From Uloborus plumipes (lineage: Eukaryota; Arthropoda; Arachnida; Araneae; Uloboridae), in NCBI GenBank assembly GCA_038373865.1, contig JAXGGA010001692.1, positions 62,001 to 126,000 of the forward strand: a stretch of 64,000 nt of DNA. Direction: 5' to 3'. Shown here one piece after another: positions 10,561 to 21,907 of the stretch. Position 1 is the first letter of the stretch. The number at the start of each line of letters is the position of its first letter. The position numbers were made by a program, and so were the translations under genes. Below the pieces are notes generated by a model. The model was not told the DNA's origin. It saw only the letters and a program-made list of their open reading frames with translations, and ran no database searches.

Positions 10561-12508
10561 GTGGAAGGGCGAAAGAAGAAAAAAAAAAAGATTCTTTTCG
10601 ATAAAAACAAATACGACGTGAAGTCCTTTGGAAAGTTAAAAATGCCTGTGCGACGCTCTTTACACGATGGGAACTTGCAAAGAGAAGAAAAAGAGAGAAA
10701 TGGTAAAAAATAAGATGGCGCTGGATGCAGGGACTTTCTTTGGTGTTTGTGGAAGGGAACTTAAGAGCCGGTTGAATAATTATGAAGACGAGATTAAGAG
10801 CTGGGATTTGTTTAGGACAAGACTCCTAAAATGTTGCGAGGTTTTTCTTGAAGTGGAAAAAAGGTCTGTTGAGTTCTTTAACGGTTTTAGAAAAAGGGGG
10901 AAAATCTTCGGGATATTGTTACGGAAGTTCCTTTGATATCCCAGCGATTTTTTTTCCTGCCTTTTCTTTATTGCCAAGAGGATTTTCGTGTTATGTGAAA
11001 CGTAATTGAAATACGTAAAGCACTGTGGGAAAGTTATCCTTTGACGTACTCGACAGAAATTTTTTGGAACAAATAACTCGAATACTTTGCTGTTAAAAGA
11101 TCTTGGTGAAATTGAATAGTGAAATCGTTTTTTTTTTTTTAAATTAATGAGAGTAATTTTAATACTTACTTTTAAAAAAAGAGAGAGAAAGCTTATGCAA
11201 ATAAATATTTTAGCTAAAGATAACTATTGATTCAAAAAGATAAATTGATATCAATACAGACGGGGGAGCAATAATAACACAGTTGGTTCCAGTTCTGAAA
11301 ATATACACAAGCTCTTCAATCAATTGAACTGTCGTTTTAAGGCACAAATTAGAAACAACATATTTTGGCAGCAAAAGAAAAAAAAAAAAAAAACTTTTTT
11401 TTTCTGAAAATTTTTTTTTAAAGTTTTTTTTTTTTTTTTTGTTATTTTAAGTTCAAAAGATGGCTGGCTTAGGCTTACACAGTTAAAAAGATAATGTCTA
11501 TGTCCTTGAGTCGAACTTACTACTTTTGAATTATCTGTTTTGGAGCTGCCTTTTATGTTTAAAGTTAAATGCTGGCTTAGGTCCAGCAGAATACCATGTT
11601 GTGATATGACTGTAAGTTTAACACCTTTACTTTTTTCACTGGAGATATTATCTTGATAATTCAAAAATTAGAATAACTTCTAAAAACAAATGACACGTTA
11701 TATTCAAATTAGAAGCATCATGAATCATTAAAACTTGGAGTGGTTCGAGCATTTTGTTGCCATCGGTTAAGTCATCGCTGCCTCAGTCATCTTTTTTGTA
11801 GGGCCTTTAAATGAATCGGTGAGAGCAAAAACCACTTCAGTCAAAAAAAATTAAAAAATTCGTTTTTCAAGGAAACAAGCTCTGGAAGGCAAGATGCGTG
11901 TTGACAGCAAAAATCGCGTCAATCAGGCTAGTAGTTCCAAAGTTACAGGGCCTCCCTTCTGAACGTTGGGCGTAAAAACGACGTGAGTCCAGTGACTGAC
12001 GTTGTTTATGTACCAAACCCTAGAACGAGCATGACTTTCTAAGGGCGCGCATTCATTCCCAACGATTAGATTTCGGTACTATTAAGAGGACGATACGTAA
12101 ACATGATCGGATTTACACTCCTAAAGCACTAACGCAGCCAGAATTTTCTTGGTGGGGGAGGGTAATCAACACAATATTTTCTCGAGTAAAAGAATACTAT
12201 ATTAGATTTTCAACAATGTTTAAACCACAGTCTATGGGGCTCTGTCCCTATCTCCCCTTTGCTGCGCCCCACTGACCTGATTAATATGAGGAGGTGTGTG
12301 CCCAGACCAGTTACAGCTTTCACGTCACCAAGCTAATCTCCTTGGACATAAACAAATTTGATGATTGGTGGAAGGACTTGTACAAAAAAGAAAAAAAAAA
12401 CTTAAACAGAGAATGGCGAGGGGGAAATGTGTAGAAAGAGACAAAATTTAAGTTTACCCTTACTCGATACAAGGAGTTCCCCCCTAGCTTTAAGGGAAAA
12501 GAGACTTT
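10561..12508. other. Non-coding stretch, no gene seen
   Basis: No exon or RNA gene could be supported. Long A and T runs occur near 11130, 11375-11400 and 11425-11440. A segment at about 11805-11995 (GAATCGGTGAGAGCAAAAAC onward) is related to the sequence flanking the array element at 26400-27475, so it is a dispersed repeat. Confidence 0.55.
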
Positions 12509-12748
12509 TTAACCTTTAGGAACCGGGCGGTACACATGTTGTACCATAAGTCTTTTTTCTTTAGAGGACAGGGTTGAAATTTTCACTCGAACTCTTTGGA
12601 GCCGGGGATTTTTTCAAGGTTTCAAACGTCTGGTAAGACAGTTTATACCTTCTCTTTTAAGTGGAGAAGAAATCTGTGGTTCAACTGTCGTAGTACCTGG
12701 GTCAAAAGAAAAAAATTCTATATGAACAGCCCGGATCCAAAAGGTTAA
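12509..12748 (+). mobile_element. TTAA-flanked miniature element, copy 1
   Basis: The unit begins TTAACCTTTAGGAACCGGGC and ends in the inverted form CCCGGATCCAAAAGGTTAA. Two further copies lie at 40231-40469 and 50097-50329 in the opposite orientation. TTAA at both ends in all three copies suggests a TTAA-targeting family such as piggyBac, but no transposase is present and the termini are not diagnostic. Confidence 0.8.
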
Positions 12749-13261
12749 GGGACTTAAGGGGCCTGAAAACTTTTTTGGGATGAACTATTTACCTGATCAA
12801 AGACTTCACACGATGGCAGAACATGATCTATTTTAAGAGATGTATACATATCCATATTTTTTTTTTTTTGCTCCTCTTTTATTGTTGGTGTAGATTGAGC
12901 AATCACTTCTCAATTTTTGTAATAACCTTCCACTGTTGCTGATAACCCATATTCTTTATGCTGTGAAGTTTTAAAGTTCTTTATTTCTTTTGATTTCGTA
13001 TGTTTTTAACGATGTATGAGTAAAACTGATCTGTTTTTAGAACTTAATAATTTTTTGAAGTCATGTGTCACAATAATAAAGCAATAGCTACTTCATATCT
13101 GATGAAATCATAAATACACTGCTCGACATTGAAAATGCAACACCAAGAAGGAGTAGTCAGAAATTGATGAAATTTGGTAAGAAGACAGAGACAGCATGGA
13201 ACAATAAGTGATATTTATTTCAAAATAAATAAGCAAAATTTAGAGCGAGGACGGCGTCAGC

Positions 13262-14022
13262 TCAGTAAGAAGTAGGACCACCGCGGACAGCGATGCACGA
13301 AGAAACACGTCTAGGCATGGAGTCAATAAGCCTGCGGATGGTGTCCTGAGGGATGGCAGTCCATTCCCTTTCAACCATTTTCCACAGTTCGTCCTCTGAA
13401 CGAGGCAGTGACAGGTTCTGCAAACGGCGTCCAATCACGTACCACACATGTTCGATTGGTGACAACTCAGGAGAGTATGGTGGCCAGGAAAGCATCTGTA
13501 CACCTCGTAGAGCATGTTGGCTGATTCGAGCACTGTGAGGCCGAGCGTTATCCTGTTGAAAAATTGCATTTGGCAGACCCTGAAGGTAGGGGATTGCCAC
13601 CGGCCGCAGTACATTATCTACATATCGTTGAGCCGTCATAGTGCCCCGAATACGAACTAGAGGTGATACGGAATTGTATGCAATAGCGCCCCAAACCATT
13701 ATGCCACGTTGTCGCTCTGTGGGGCGTTCCACAGTTACTGCCGGATTCGATCTTTCTCCACGTCGACGCCACACACGTATGCGATGACTATCGCTGGACA
13801 AACAGAAGCGGGATTTATCTGAGAACACTACGGTTTGCCATTCTGCCATCCACGTCGCTCTGGTCCGGCACCATTCCAAACGTTGGAGTCTGTGCTGTGA
13901 GGTCAATAGCAGTCTTCTTAGCGGGCGCCGTGATTGCAGGCCACTTGCATCCAGTCGACAGGAAATGGTTCTGGTCGACACAGGAACATCCAGGGTACCT
14001 TGCACGTGCTGCAGAATCGACG
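13262..14022 (-). pseudogene. Tc1-like transposase, C-terminal two thirds
   Basis: This part starts at the insertion site and continues to a natural stop at 13262. It has the catalytic motifs of Tc1/mariner DDE transposases: VVFSDKSRFC (first Asp), FQQDNARPH (second Asp), and PPYSPELSPIEHVW (Glu). By direct count 32 residues separate the second Asp and the Glu, against 34 in canonical Tc1. Joined in frame to the N-terminal part at 16125-16400 through one copy of the CGACG duplication, it gives about 343 aa, the usual family length. No other stop or frameshift was seen. Confidence 0.92.
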
Positions 14023-16124
14023 CACAGTGGAGTATTTGACTGAAAATCCTGGCCAAAACTATTTCGGAATTTTCGCTCTTCTGAGGGGAATATCCTTCTG
14101 TGTGTTTGTGCGTTGTACAGCCAAGCTATCATACTTACAGCTATGAAATTTGGTATACAAGTTGTCAGAAAGGTCAGATGTTGTAACTTGAAGTTCGATT
14201 TTTAAAATTTAATTTAGAAAAAAAGTTATTCAATGTTTAATCCAAGTTTCAGATTTCTAGGAGTTTACTATCGTAAAACGGCTCCTAGTAAACGCAGGAA
14301 AAAAAACAAAACATCATCATTTAGAGCAAATCAATCTCTTTAAAAGCCTAAATTGTTTGAAGTTCTAACGTAATTTACCGAATTTATAAAATTTTTCAAA
14401 GAAAGGTCACTTTTTCGACTTTTTTCAATTATTCAATCAATGTAAACTAAAATTCATGCATCCGAGAATCTAATCGTGTTATGGGTCTGAAACGTTTCAA
14501 GGATATAATCTAAACATTTCACCTTCATTTAAAGCAAAAACGGTGAAGTTATCTTATTTCATTGATTTATAATGATTTTTTTTATAAAGAGGTGAAATAA
14601 AAAGTTTCACCTATTAACTCGCTACGTATAGCTGTTGGCTGCATGCCAGTCGCTGACGGAAGGGGGGGGGAGTGAGTTTTGGGAGGAAAGTGAACAAAAT
14701 AAACGTGTTTGATTTGATGCATTTTTTTTTGAAGAAATGTAATTAGTATTTGACCCCCCCCCCCCCCAAAAAAAAAAAAAAAACAGTGTTGGTCGACCTG
14801 GTTTAATCAACTACTCTCTTTTTCAAACTAACTTTTTATCAATAAATTTTCAGGGATATTCCTTAATACACTGTTGTTTTGCTTTCTGAATATATGTGTA
14901 GCACGGATAAACATCTTTGTTAGCCTGCTGTGTGATTTCGTACTGATTTCTTGTAAAATTGGCTTCAACAAATATTGCTAAAGCCTTCTCTGGCGAGTGT
15001 TTTTTCGTTGTGTCACATTTATTACCAGCAGCGACTGCTTTAAGAAACTTAGTTGCTCTGGTTGGAGACTTAGTTATGTCCTGGATAACTTTAGCAGTAT
15101 CTGTATTGACTATGGCACGATGATTCAATTGCGCTGCATCAGTTAACTAATCAACATCAACATTTTTTCTGTCCCATTGTTTTCCTGCGCTTGGATCTAT
15201 TACTCGATTGTCCGAATTCCTTACCTGGTCTCCCTTCTGGTAAAACAGACGGAACTGGTGCTGCGGGTAAAAGAGCCTCCCCAGTTAACCATTCCTGATT
15301 CTTTTCTAAGAAACGGCTTTTAATTCTACATCGGGCCTTCCATTTACGAGAGTAACTAATTTTGAAACTGTTGATGATTTTTTTTTAATTCTGAGTTTTT
15401 CGTAAGGGTAATTAGTAATTTCAGCTAATTATGTAACTAATTCTTTGATTTTCGCACAGAAGGACCTTTTTGTAGATTCAATCATAATTTCCTGCAGTTG
15501 TTTTCAGGATATTGGTATGACGAAAGCCAGCGGACCTGAAACAGCCGAAGAAAGAAAAATAAATGAAAACGACCACCTGCTCTATTTATGGAATTAATAT
15601 TTTTTCGAGCAAAATCGAGCAAGAGTTAGTTTCAGATTCTGAAAATAGACATTCTGAACTATCGTAGGTACAATTTGCAGGTGGTACAAATGAGTACAAC
15701 ACGTTTAAAAACCTTCACTTACATAAAGAATTGCAAAAAAACAGATGTACTTTTTGTGAGGTTTAAGCAACACATTCACACAAAAATTAGAAGTGTAAAA
15801 TAAATAAACAATGATGAAGAACAGAGTACAAACCTTGCCGAACACCCTCCATTGTAAATTATTCCACTATAGTTACTTCTAATGCGAAAATAAAGCAACG
15901 GAGTCACTTAGTGAAATTTTGCAAACGCAATCAAAGATAACCGAAAACCGAAAGTACTAAGTTTCGACTGCTGGTAAGCTTAACTGCTTAATTTCAGTGT
16001 AAAATGAATACTGTCTCATGATGCCAGGTTTATCTACCTTTTTTAACGTTCAAGGTCAAAGCTAATAAGTAAAGTTTGCATTTTCGACTTTTGGCCAGGA
16101 TTTTCATGCAAATACTCCACTGTG
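14023..16124 (-). mobile_element. Transib-like transposon with CACAGTG termini and CGACG target duplication
   Basis: Both ends begin CACAGTGGAGTATTTG and continue with TGAAAATCCTGGCCAAAA, giving inverted repeats of about 37 bp. The 5-bp duplication CGACG flanks the insert (14018-14022 and 16125-16129). GC-rich 5-bp duplications and a CAC-type heptamer are hallmarks of Transib, the family from which RAG1 derives. The interior has a remnant of a Transib-type N-terminal transposase region (14850-15360) but no catalytic core, so this is an internally deleted, non-autonomous copy. A C/A homopolymer block lies at about 14754-14783. Confidence 0.85.
14850..15360 (-). pseudogene. Transib transposase remnant, N-terminal region
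   Basis: Reading the minus strand from about 15360: RKWKARCRIKSRFLEKNQEW, then GRPGKEFGQSSNRSKRRKT, then after a frameshift or stop near 15150, KVIQDITKSPTRATKFLKAV, EKALAIFVEANFTRNQYEI and VYPCYTYIQKAKQQC. A RPxKxFxxSSxRSKRRKT block followed by SPTRA...EALxxFVEA...YPCYxxIQKAK is, from my knowledge of the family, the conserved N-terminal part of Transib and RAG1-like transposases. The RNase H-fold catalytic core that should follow is absent; the frame ends at about 14850. The copy cannot encode an active enzyme. Confidence 0.75.
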
Positions 16125-16400
16125 CGACGTACAAGTGACTTGCGGGTCCGCCACAGCTTGTCGGTGAATCCGTCGATCCAAGCGGTCTGACGTCACTCTG
16201 GCTGCACCTGCACCCCTCAATGTGGCTACATTTCCTCTTTCCAACCATCCCCGACACAGCCGATGCACAGTGCTTGCATCCATGTGGGTCTCAGCTGCAA
16301 TTTGACGTATGGACAAACCTCCCCTTCTCAGTCCGATCACCATACCCCTTGTAAAGTCGTCTATATGCTGGAAGTGTCTTCGTTGAGGACGGCGTGGCAT
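16125..16400 (-). pseudogene. Tc1-like transposase, N-terminal DNA-binding part
   Basis: It starts at ATG 16400 with MPRRPQRRHFQHIDDFTRGM, then a helix-turn-helix region (GLSIRQIAAETHMDASTVHR) and GAARVTSDRLDRRIHRQAV. This is the paired-type N-terminal domain of Tc1 transposases that recognises the element termini. The frame runs into the Transib-like insert after ADPQVTCTS and resumes in phase at 14017 with ILQHVQGT. The two parts together make the complete but interrupted gene. Confidence 0.9.
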
Positions 16401-16828
16401 TTCCTCCTATCACACGTATCCTTCTAGACAAAAACCAAATTTCTCCGATAATTAGTCTGGCAGAAAAACCAACATGAACATTGCCCACTTTTCAACTTCA
16501 TTCTCTTATATCTTACTTCACGTGCGTCGGAGAGCTGCGCATTTCATATCATTTGCATAACTCAGTGACGTGCGTCTGCGGTAAAATTTGCATGAATTTC
16601 TGACCACTCCTTCTTGGTGTTGCATTTTCAATGTCGATCAGTGTAAATATAAACTTTTAATGTATGATAACTTTTTCCACCAAGTGTATAAGCCAATATT
16701 GAGTACAAAAACAGCATCAATCCAAGTTACATTTCAAATTTTTCTGAGCCCGATTTGGATTGAATCTATGTAGTTTTTGCATGATAGCAACATACATGCA
16801 TGTTATGATGTAGGAAAAAAAGAATTGT

Positions 16829-18368
16829 TCAATTATTTGAAAATTTGGAGGAGCTATGACGTTTTTTCTCTCTCCTGAAAAATTTGAAATTCTTGATTGA
16901 CGTTGTTTTTGCACTCATGCATTTGAAATTTTTGCGGAATAAAATCAATGAGATAATTCTCCCCCGTTCAAACTCCGTAAGTTGTTGAAATCTCGCTCTC
17001 TTTCGTCGAAGAGGCATAAGCAACGACTGAGCTAACGTTTACCACTAGCAGATAATCACCTATAACCATGCACGCATCACTATAGCCGTCTATTTATTCG
17101 GATAAATCCACCGTTCAGAGGACGCTACTCAACGTACTTGTTAGGGCTGCGACATCGATGTCGATGTTTTGGAAACATCGATGTTTTTGCTAGAACATCG
17201 ATGTTTTTACCATCGATGTTTGAGGGTCGATGTTTTCCTAACATCGATGTTTTGGGTTCGATGTTTTTTCGATGTCGATGTTTTATAATCCAGCAAAAAA
17301 AGCTTGGTAAAAAAATGCGATATGCAGACGTATTGAGAAGATTTTATCCTTAATTAGAAGTTTCAGTTAAACCTCCTTAAGAAAACATTTTCTATGATTA
17401 TAATCGACGTTTTATTCTAGATGCTTTTAAAACATTTCTAATTTGCTTTCGCAATTTTTTTTTAAATTTTATTTATTTCATTATTATTCATTATGCAAAT
17501 GTTTTATATTTCAGCAAAAAAAAAAAAAAAAAATCATCAAGATATGCGACCAAAAGTTAAATCGTTAATCAGCCGTTACACTATCAATCTCGTTGGAAAA
17601 CGTTTTTGATAGTTACCATCAATGTGTTTTAAGGTCAATATCTTAATTATCACTGTTTCGGCCTCGATGTTTTTTTTCCTTTCGATGTCTGTTTTACACT
17701 TCAGCAAAAAGCAATAAAAATATGCAATGAAAAAGATTCATCTTTAGCAGTTGCAACATCTATCGTATTGAAATAGTTTTTTTTTTAATTACTACCGATG
17801 ATTTAAGGTCAACGATTTTTAAACATCGTTGCTTTTGTTTTGCTTTAGAAATTTTTTTCTATAACGGTGTTTTACATTTCAACAAAAAAAGTTTCTTAAA
17901 AAATATGCGATACATAAAAGTAATACAGTTAATCAACAGTTGCAGTATAGTATATCTCACTAAAATGTTTTCTATAATTGACATCGATATCATACGGTTG
18001 ATGTTTTTCAGGAGACAAAAAAAAAAAAATCTAATTGAATGATATAAAGAGGCGCAATGTATTGAGGAGTTACTGTATTACTGTACATTTAAATGTGTAA
18101 GTAATTTTTATGAAAAAAGATCGATGTTTTGAAACATCGATGTTTGAAAACATCGATGTTTTTTGGTCGATGTATCAATACCATCGATGTCTTAATTTCG
18201 AAACATCGATGTCTTGAAGCATCGATGTTTTGCCTTCGATGTCGCACCCCTAGTACTTGTGCGCTACGGGTCTGGAATTCTAATCATTTGCATATCATGC
18301 CCCACTTTGCATTTGCTGCAAATTTCAGACCACTTGCGTAAGTCCTTCATGGTGTTGCAATTTTCACA
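16829..18368 (-). mobile_element. Decayed Tc1-like element split by a hAT miniature element
   Basis: At 16940-17023 the minus strand reads MPLRRKRARFQQLTEFERGR, the N-terminal start of another Tc1-like transposase, which decays after about 30 residues. At 18326-18368 a degraded end (CAGACCACTTGCGTAAGTCC and GGTGTTGCAATTTTCAC) resembles the right terminus of the Tc1 element at 13117-16643. The hAT-type element 17142-18252 sits between the two pieces. The left end was not located. Confidence 0.6.
17142..18252. mobile_element. hAT miniature element with clustered CATCGATG motifs, perfect 8-bp TSD
   Basis: GTACTTGT occurs directly before (17134-17141) and after (18253-18260) the element, a perfect 8-bp duplication. 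The termini are TAGGGCTGCGACATCGA and the inverted TCGATGTCGCACCCCTA. Within about 140 bp of each end the palindrome AACATCGATGTT and its partial forms are packed in many copies; the middle is AT-rich without coding capacity. Subterminal repeat clusters are typical transposase-binding regions of hAT elements. Confidence 0.88.
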
Positions 18369-19020
18369 AACGTGAGTTTAGATTTATAAATAAAAATATT
18401 AACAGGAAAAAGATGATATTTTAAATTTCGATGGCAGCTGTGATAAAATGATCAATGCGAAGAACACTGAAGTTCAGTGCTCAGCGAAGATTCAGGCTTG
18501 GGAACTAAACCATGGGGCTTCACGTTTGGTTGACCTCCAAACTGGAACATCTGCCCTGCAACCCAGGGCCCTCGGTCACGTAAACTGATATGAGCACAGT
18601 AGTATTTGCCCCCCCCCTCCTCCTCCCCCCATAAGCAAACGACTCTGAGTTTAGTTTTTTTTTAATTGTCACTAACGCAAAAGAACGTAAGCTGTTAGTA
18701 ATGTAATCGGTTTTCTTTTTTATCAAAGTGTCATTTTGGGCGAAAGATGGCAAATATTGAAACAATTCAAAAAAGGTAGTTTATTCTAAAACTAGCCGAG
18801 TACCCTGCCCTGCCCGGGTTTAGGCCGGGTATGGTATTTTAGTGACACTCGTTCATGAATTTTTCAACATTAAAGTGCATATCTATACACACAATGGCTA
18901 CTTCTGTAAACAATGGCAATTTTTTCTGACTGGACAAACTAAAAAACTATTACACACCTTAAATACAAATGCAAGCTATAAATAATGTTTAGGTAAATCG
19001 GAAATGTTATAAGCTTGATA

Positions 19021-19903
19021 CAGGGTGCGGCGGAGAAACTTGCAGACTTGAAAAGTCAACTATGGGAAAAGTACCTCATGTATCAGTTTACTACTTTTTA
19101 TAAGATATGGTACCCATTCTGAATTTTTATATTAGTTAGATTTAAAAACTATATCGGGAGGAATGACGGCCCCTGTTAATGATGCACTCATGTACTCTAG
19201 ATTTGTTGCACTCTTTCGAGCAAATCGACTGACGGGATGTTGGTGATAGCAAGCCGGATGTTGTTCTCCAGGCGTTGCAGGGTCCGGGGCTTGTCGTTGT
19301 AAATGATCGATTTGAGATACCCCCCCCCCCATAAAAAATAGTCACAGAGTGTCAAATCGGAAGAGCGAGCCGGCCACGGTACGTCACCTTTCAAGTAGAC
19401 GTTATCACTCAACTGGTGAACCACAGCAATTTGTAGGGATGAAATTGGAGTTCGTTGTGAAGAATTCGTCTCAGTGTCCAAGCAAAAATCCCCAAAGCAG
19501 CAGCGTGTTTACGCGCCGAACTCCTGGGAGAGCGCAAAAACGACTCCCTCACTTTTTCAACGTTTTCTAGGATTCTGGAAATCCGTTGACCTCCTGGGCC
19601 TCTGTTTGCCACACTCTCACTTTCTCTGAATGTTTTCATCCACAAAACAGTCGATTCCCAGCCAAGAATGGGAACAACGGGCTGAATTTTGAACCGAGTT
19701 CGGAAGGCACGCTGAGTGGCGACCACCGAAAGATTATTTGAAGTGTACGGCGGCGAACGCTAGTTGCTCCTTTGTCCAACGCATGGCGACAACTAAACTA
19801 TGAGATAACAAAACTTCAGGACCCTCTCTTTAAAATGAGACTCTTCCCACTCCTTGCTAATTAGCATCCAATTAAAATCAGCAAGTTTCTCTGTCGCACC
19901 CTG
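19021..19903 (-). mobile_element. mariner-type deletion derivative
   Basis: Inverted repeats CAGGGTGCGGCGGAGAAACTTGC and their reverse complement near 19880-19903, with TA at 19019-19020 and 19904-19905, delimit an 883-bp element. It retains both ends of a transposase gene but lacks the middle, so it can only move in trans. Confidence 0.88.
19130..19740 (-). pseudogene. mariner-type transposase with deleted catalytic centre
   Basis: The N-terminal part (19409-19726) contains ENVEKVRESFLRSPRSSARK, HAAALGIFAWTLRRILHNEL and FHPYKL, the DNA-binding region of this family. The C-terminal part (about 19197-19430), in another frame, contains KGDVPWPARSSDLTLCDYF, LWG and RTLQRLENNIRLAI. The first two catalytic Asp residues and some 190 family residues between FHPYKL and DVPWPARS are missing. 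A GGG insertion within a C-run lies in the FLWGYLK segment. It cannot be active. Confidence 0.8.
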
Positions 19904-19984
19904 TAAAATCAATCGAACTGGAGTCAAGTATTTCCAAACATTACACGTAAAATAAGTCCCATCATTAGTTTATATCCTTGTGAC

Positions 19985-21455
19985 CAGGGCCGCCGAGAGG
20001 TTTACCGGGACCCCGGGGCAAAGTACTGACCTGCGCCCCCCCCCCCTTCCAAAAAAAAATCTTTAATCCTCTGTCAACTTACGTTCGGTGCAGAGAAGAA
20101 AAATAACAGTATTTCGTATTTGCTAATTTTTCTTCCATTTTTATATTTTTGTGTGTTTCATATTTTTATAATAAACTTGTGTGCTGTACTTAAGTATGCT
20201 ATGATATAAATGCATATGAAGTAAATCAGAAATACAAGGTGGTTATAAATTAACAGGAGGTGTTTGGAGCCCTCTAGCTCGCGAACTACTGGGCGAAACA
20301 TTGCCAAATTTCGTGAGCGGGCATATTAGACCATGGGATTTTGATTTCTGGAATAAAAAAAATTAGTTTGAAAAATCACCACCAGGGGAAATTTGGCACT
20401 GTAAAAGTGTATTACACTGAATATCGCGAATTAAACTTGAAAAGATGCTGTATAAATCAATTTCGCCAAGCAAAAATGATTGTGCTTTGCAAATGAGGTT
20501 TAATATGATCGCCGTAGAATTTTCTATTAAAAAAAAATACACCACGAACAAAATAGCGGTCCATTTAACCAAATAGAATGCAATAATTTGCATAAGCGCG
20601 TTGCGTTTAGCGATCATCTGTAAAATGACGGACTGGGAGCATTCTCATCAAGAAATCCATTCTGATATGTTACGAGCTGCCGTAGAAAATGTTGTGCATC
20701 GTATGCAGTTCTTACAACTTTACATTGGCGATCATATCAAACCACATTTGTGACAAAAAAAGTCATTTTTGCAAATAAAATGGATGCATATTTTGTCAGT
20801 AGCAATTTATTCTTCGATAATCAGAATAATACACTTTTACAACGCCAAATTTCCCCCTGGTGGTGATTTTTCAAACTAATTTTTTTTATTCATGAAATCA
20901 AAATCCCATGGTCTAATATGCACGCTCACGAAATTCGGTAATATTTCGCCCAGTAGTTCGCGAGCTATAGGGCTCCAAACACCTCCTGTTAATTTATAAC
21001 CACCCTATACATAACGCAAATTTATGAATAATATTCCTACTTCAATTTACTAATAACTATTAATAATTCTATCACTACTTCACAAAATTAATAATACATA
21101 TTTACTTAAATTACACATGTATGTGTTTTAAAATCCTTTGAAAAAAATTACATTTCTTGACTATTAAAAGCGTTATTCCTCACTTTGAAAGTTCATTAAA
21201 ATTTTCTATTGTACACGTAAGAAATGCCTGGTAAGTACTACAGAAGATAGCCCCGTAAGGCATTGGGCTACAAGCACTCGTTGCGTTGCTGTGGACACAT
21301 GTAGATGCGAGATGTTTTTGCTTTGCCTACACAAAAATGAAGTTCAGTTAACCAAAAAAAAAACTGCCTTTTTTTTTTAACTCGCATCCTGGGCCCCCTC
21401 TTGGGCCGGGCCCCGGGGATTTTGCCCCTGCTGCCCCCCCCTCTCGGCGGCCCTA
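19985..21455. mobile_element. hAT-like element, perfect 8-bp TSD, hosting a mariner remnant
   Basis: CTTGTGAC precedes (19977-19984) and follows (21456-21463) the element. The ends read CAGGGCCGCCGAGAGG and CCTCTCGGCGGCCCTA. Next to each end is a C/G-rich block (CCGGGACCCCGGGGC, GGGCCCCGGGG). No hAT transposase is visible. The mariner-type remnant 20235-21007 is nested inside, so the hAT-like body is only about 0.7 kb. Confidence 0.88.
20235..21007 (+). mobile_element. mariner-type miniature element, copy 1
   Basis: TA flanks (20233-20234, 21008-21009) and inverted ends reading GGTGGTTATAAATTAACAGG delimit 773 bp. Inside on the + strand is a remnant reading MLRAAVENVVHRMQFLQ, the C-terminal tail of a mariner transposase also present in the copy at 41049-41830. 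The outer 200 bp or so of both ends are long inverted repeats (GCGAACTACTGGGCGAAA and its complement). Confidence 0.82.
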
Positions 21456-21907
21456 CTTGTGACTACATTGGTGAAAACATCTTATGTACCTAACTTAGAA
21501 ATTTTTTGACTATAAACATTTTCTGTTCTCTAACTGTTGCCAAAACCAATTATCTTTTTATTTAGTCTCGTTAGCGATTATTGGCACAGATGAATCTAAA
21601 AATCCTAAGAAAGCCATAAATTTCATACTTACTCCAGAGAAGCCTTGGTTCACATTTTCATTATGATCACCATTAATATTGTTGTTACCATCAGGCAACA
21701 AATTTTTGCTACAATGGACTGAAAATTTAATCATTTAACGGGGAAACTATATGAAATTTACTATTTTCCATAATAACTTTTTTAAAGCTTTTTAGAAATA
21801 AATTATAGCTTATCCTGCTCCCGGTTACTACAGCTATCTACGGTGAAAAAATGGTTAAAATCGGTCCAGTAGTTTTGAAGTTTACCCCGGACATACACGC
21901 ATACAAA

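Larger units (their letters stand above)
13117..16643 (-). mobile_element. Tc1-like transposon with a nested Transib-like insertion
   Basis: Terminal inverted repeats CACTGCTCGACATTGAAAAT and its near reverse complement (ending ATGTCGATCAGTG) are flanked by TA at 13115-13116 and 16644-16645. Without the 2102-bp insert (14023-16124) and one 5-bp duplication, the element is about 1.42 kb, a normal Tc1 length. It carries one transposase gene on the minus strand, otherwise uninterrupted. This indicates a relatively young element that was inactivated by the nested insertion. Confidence 0.92.
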
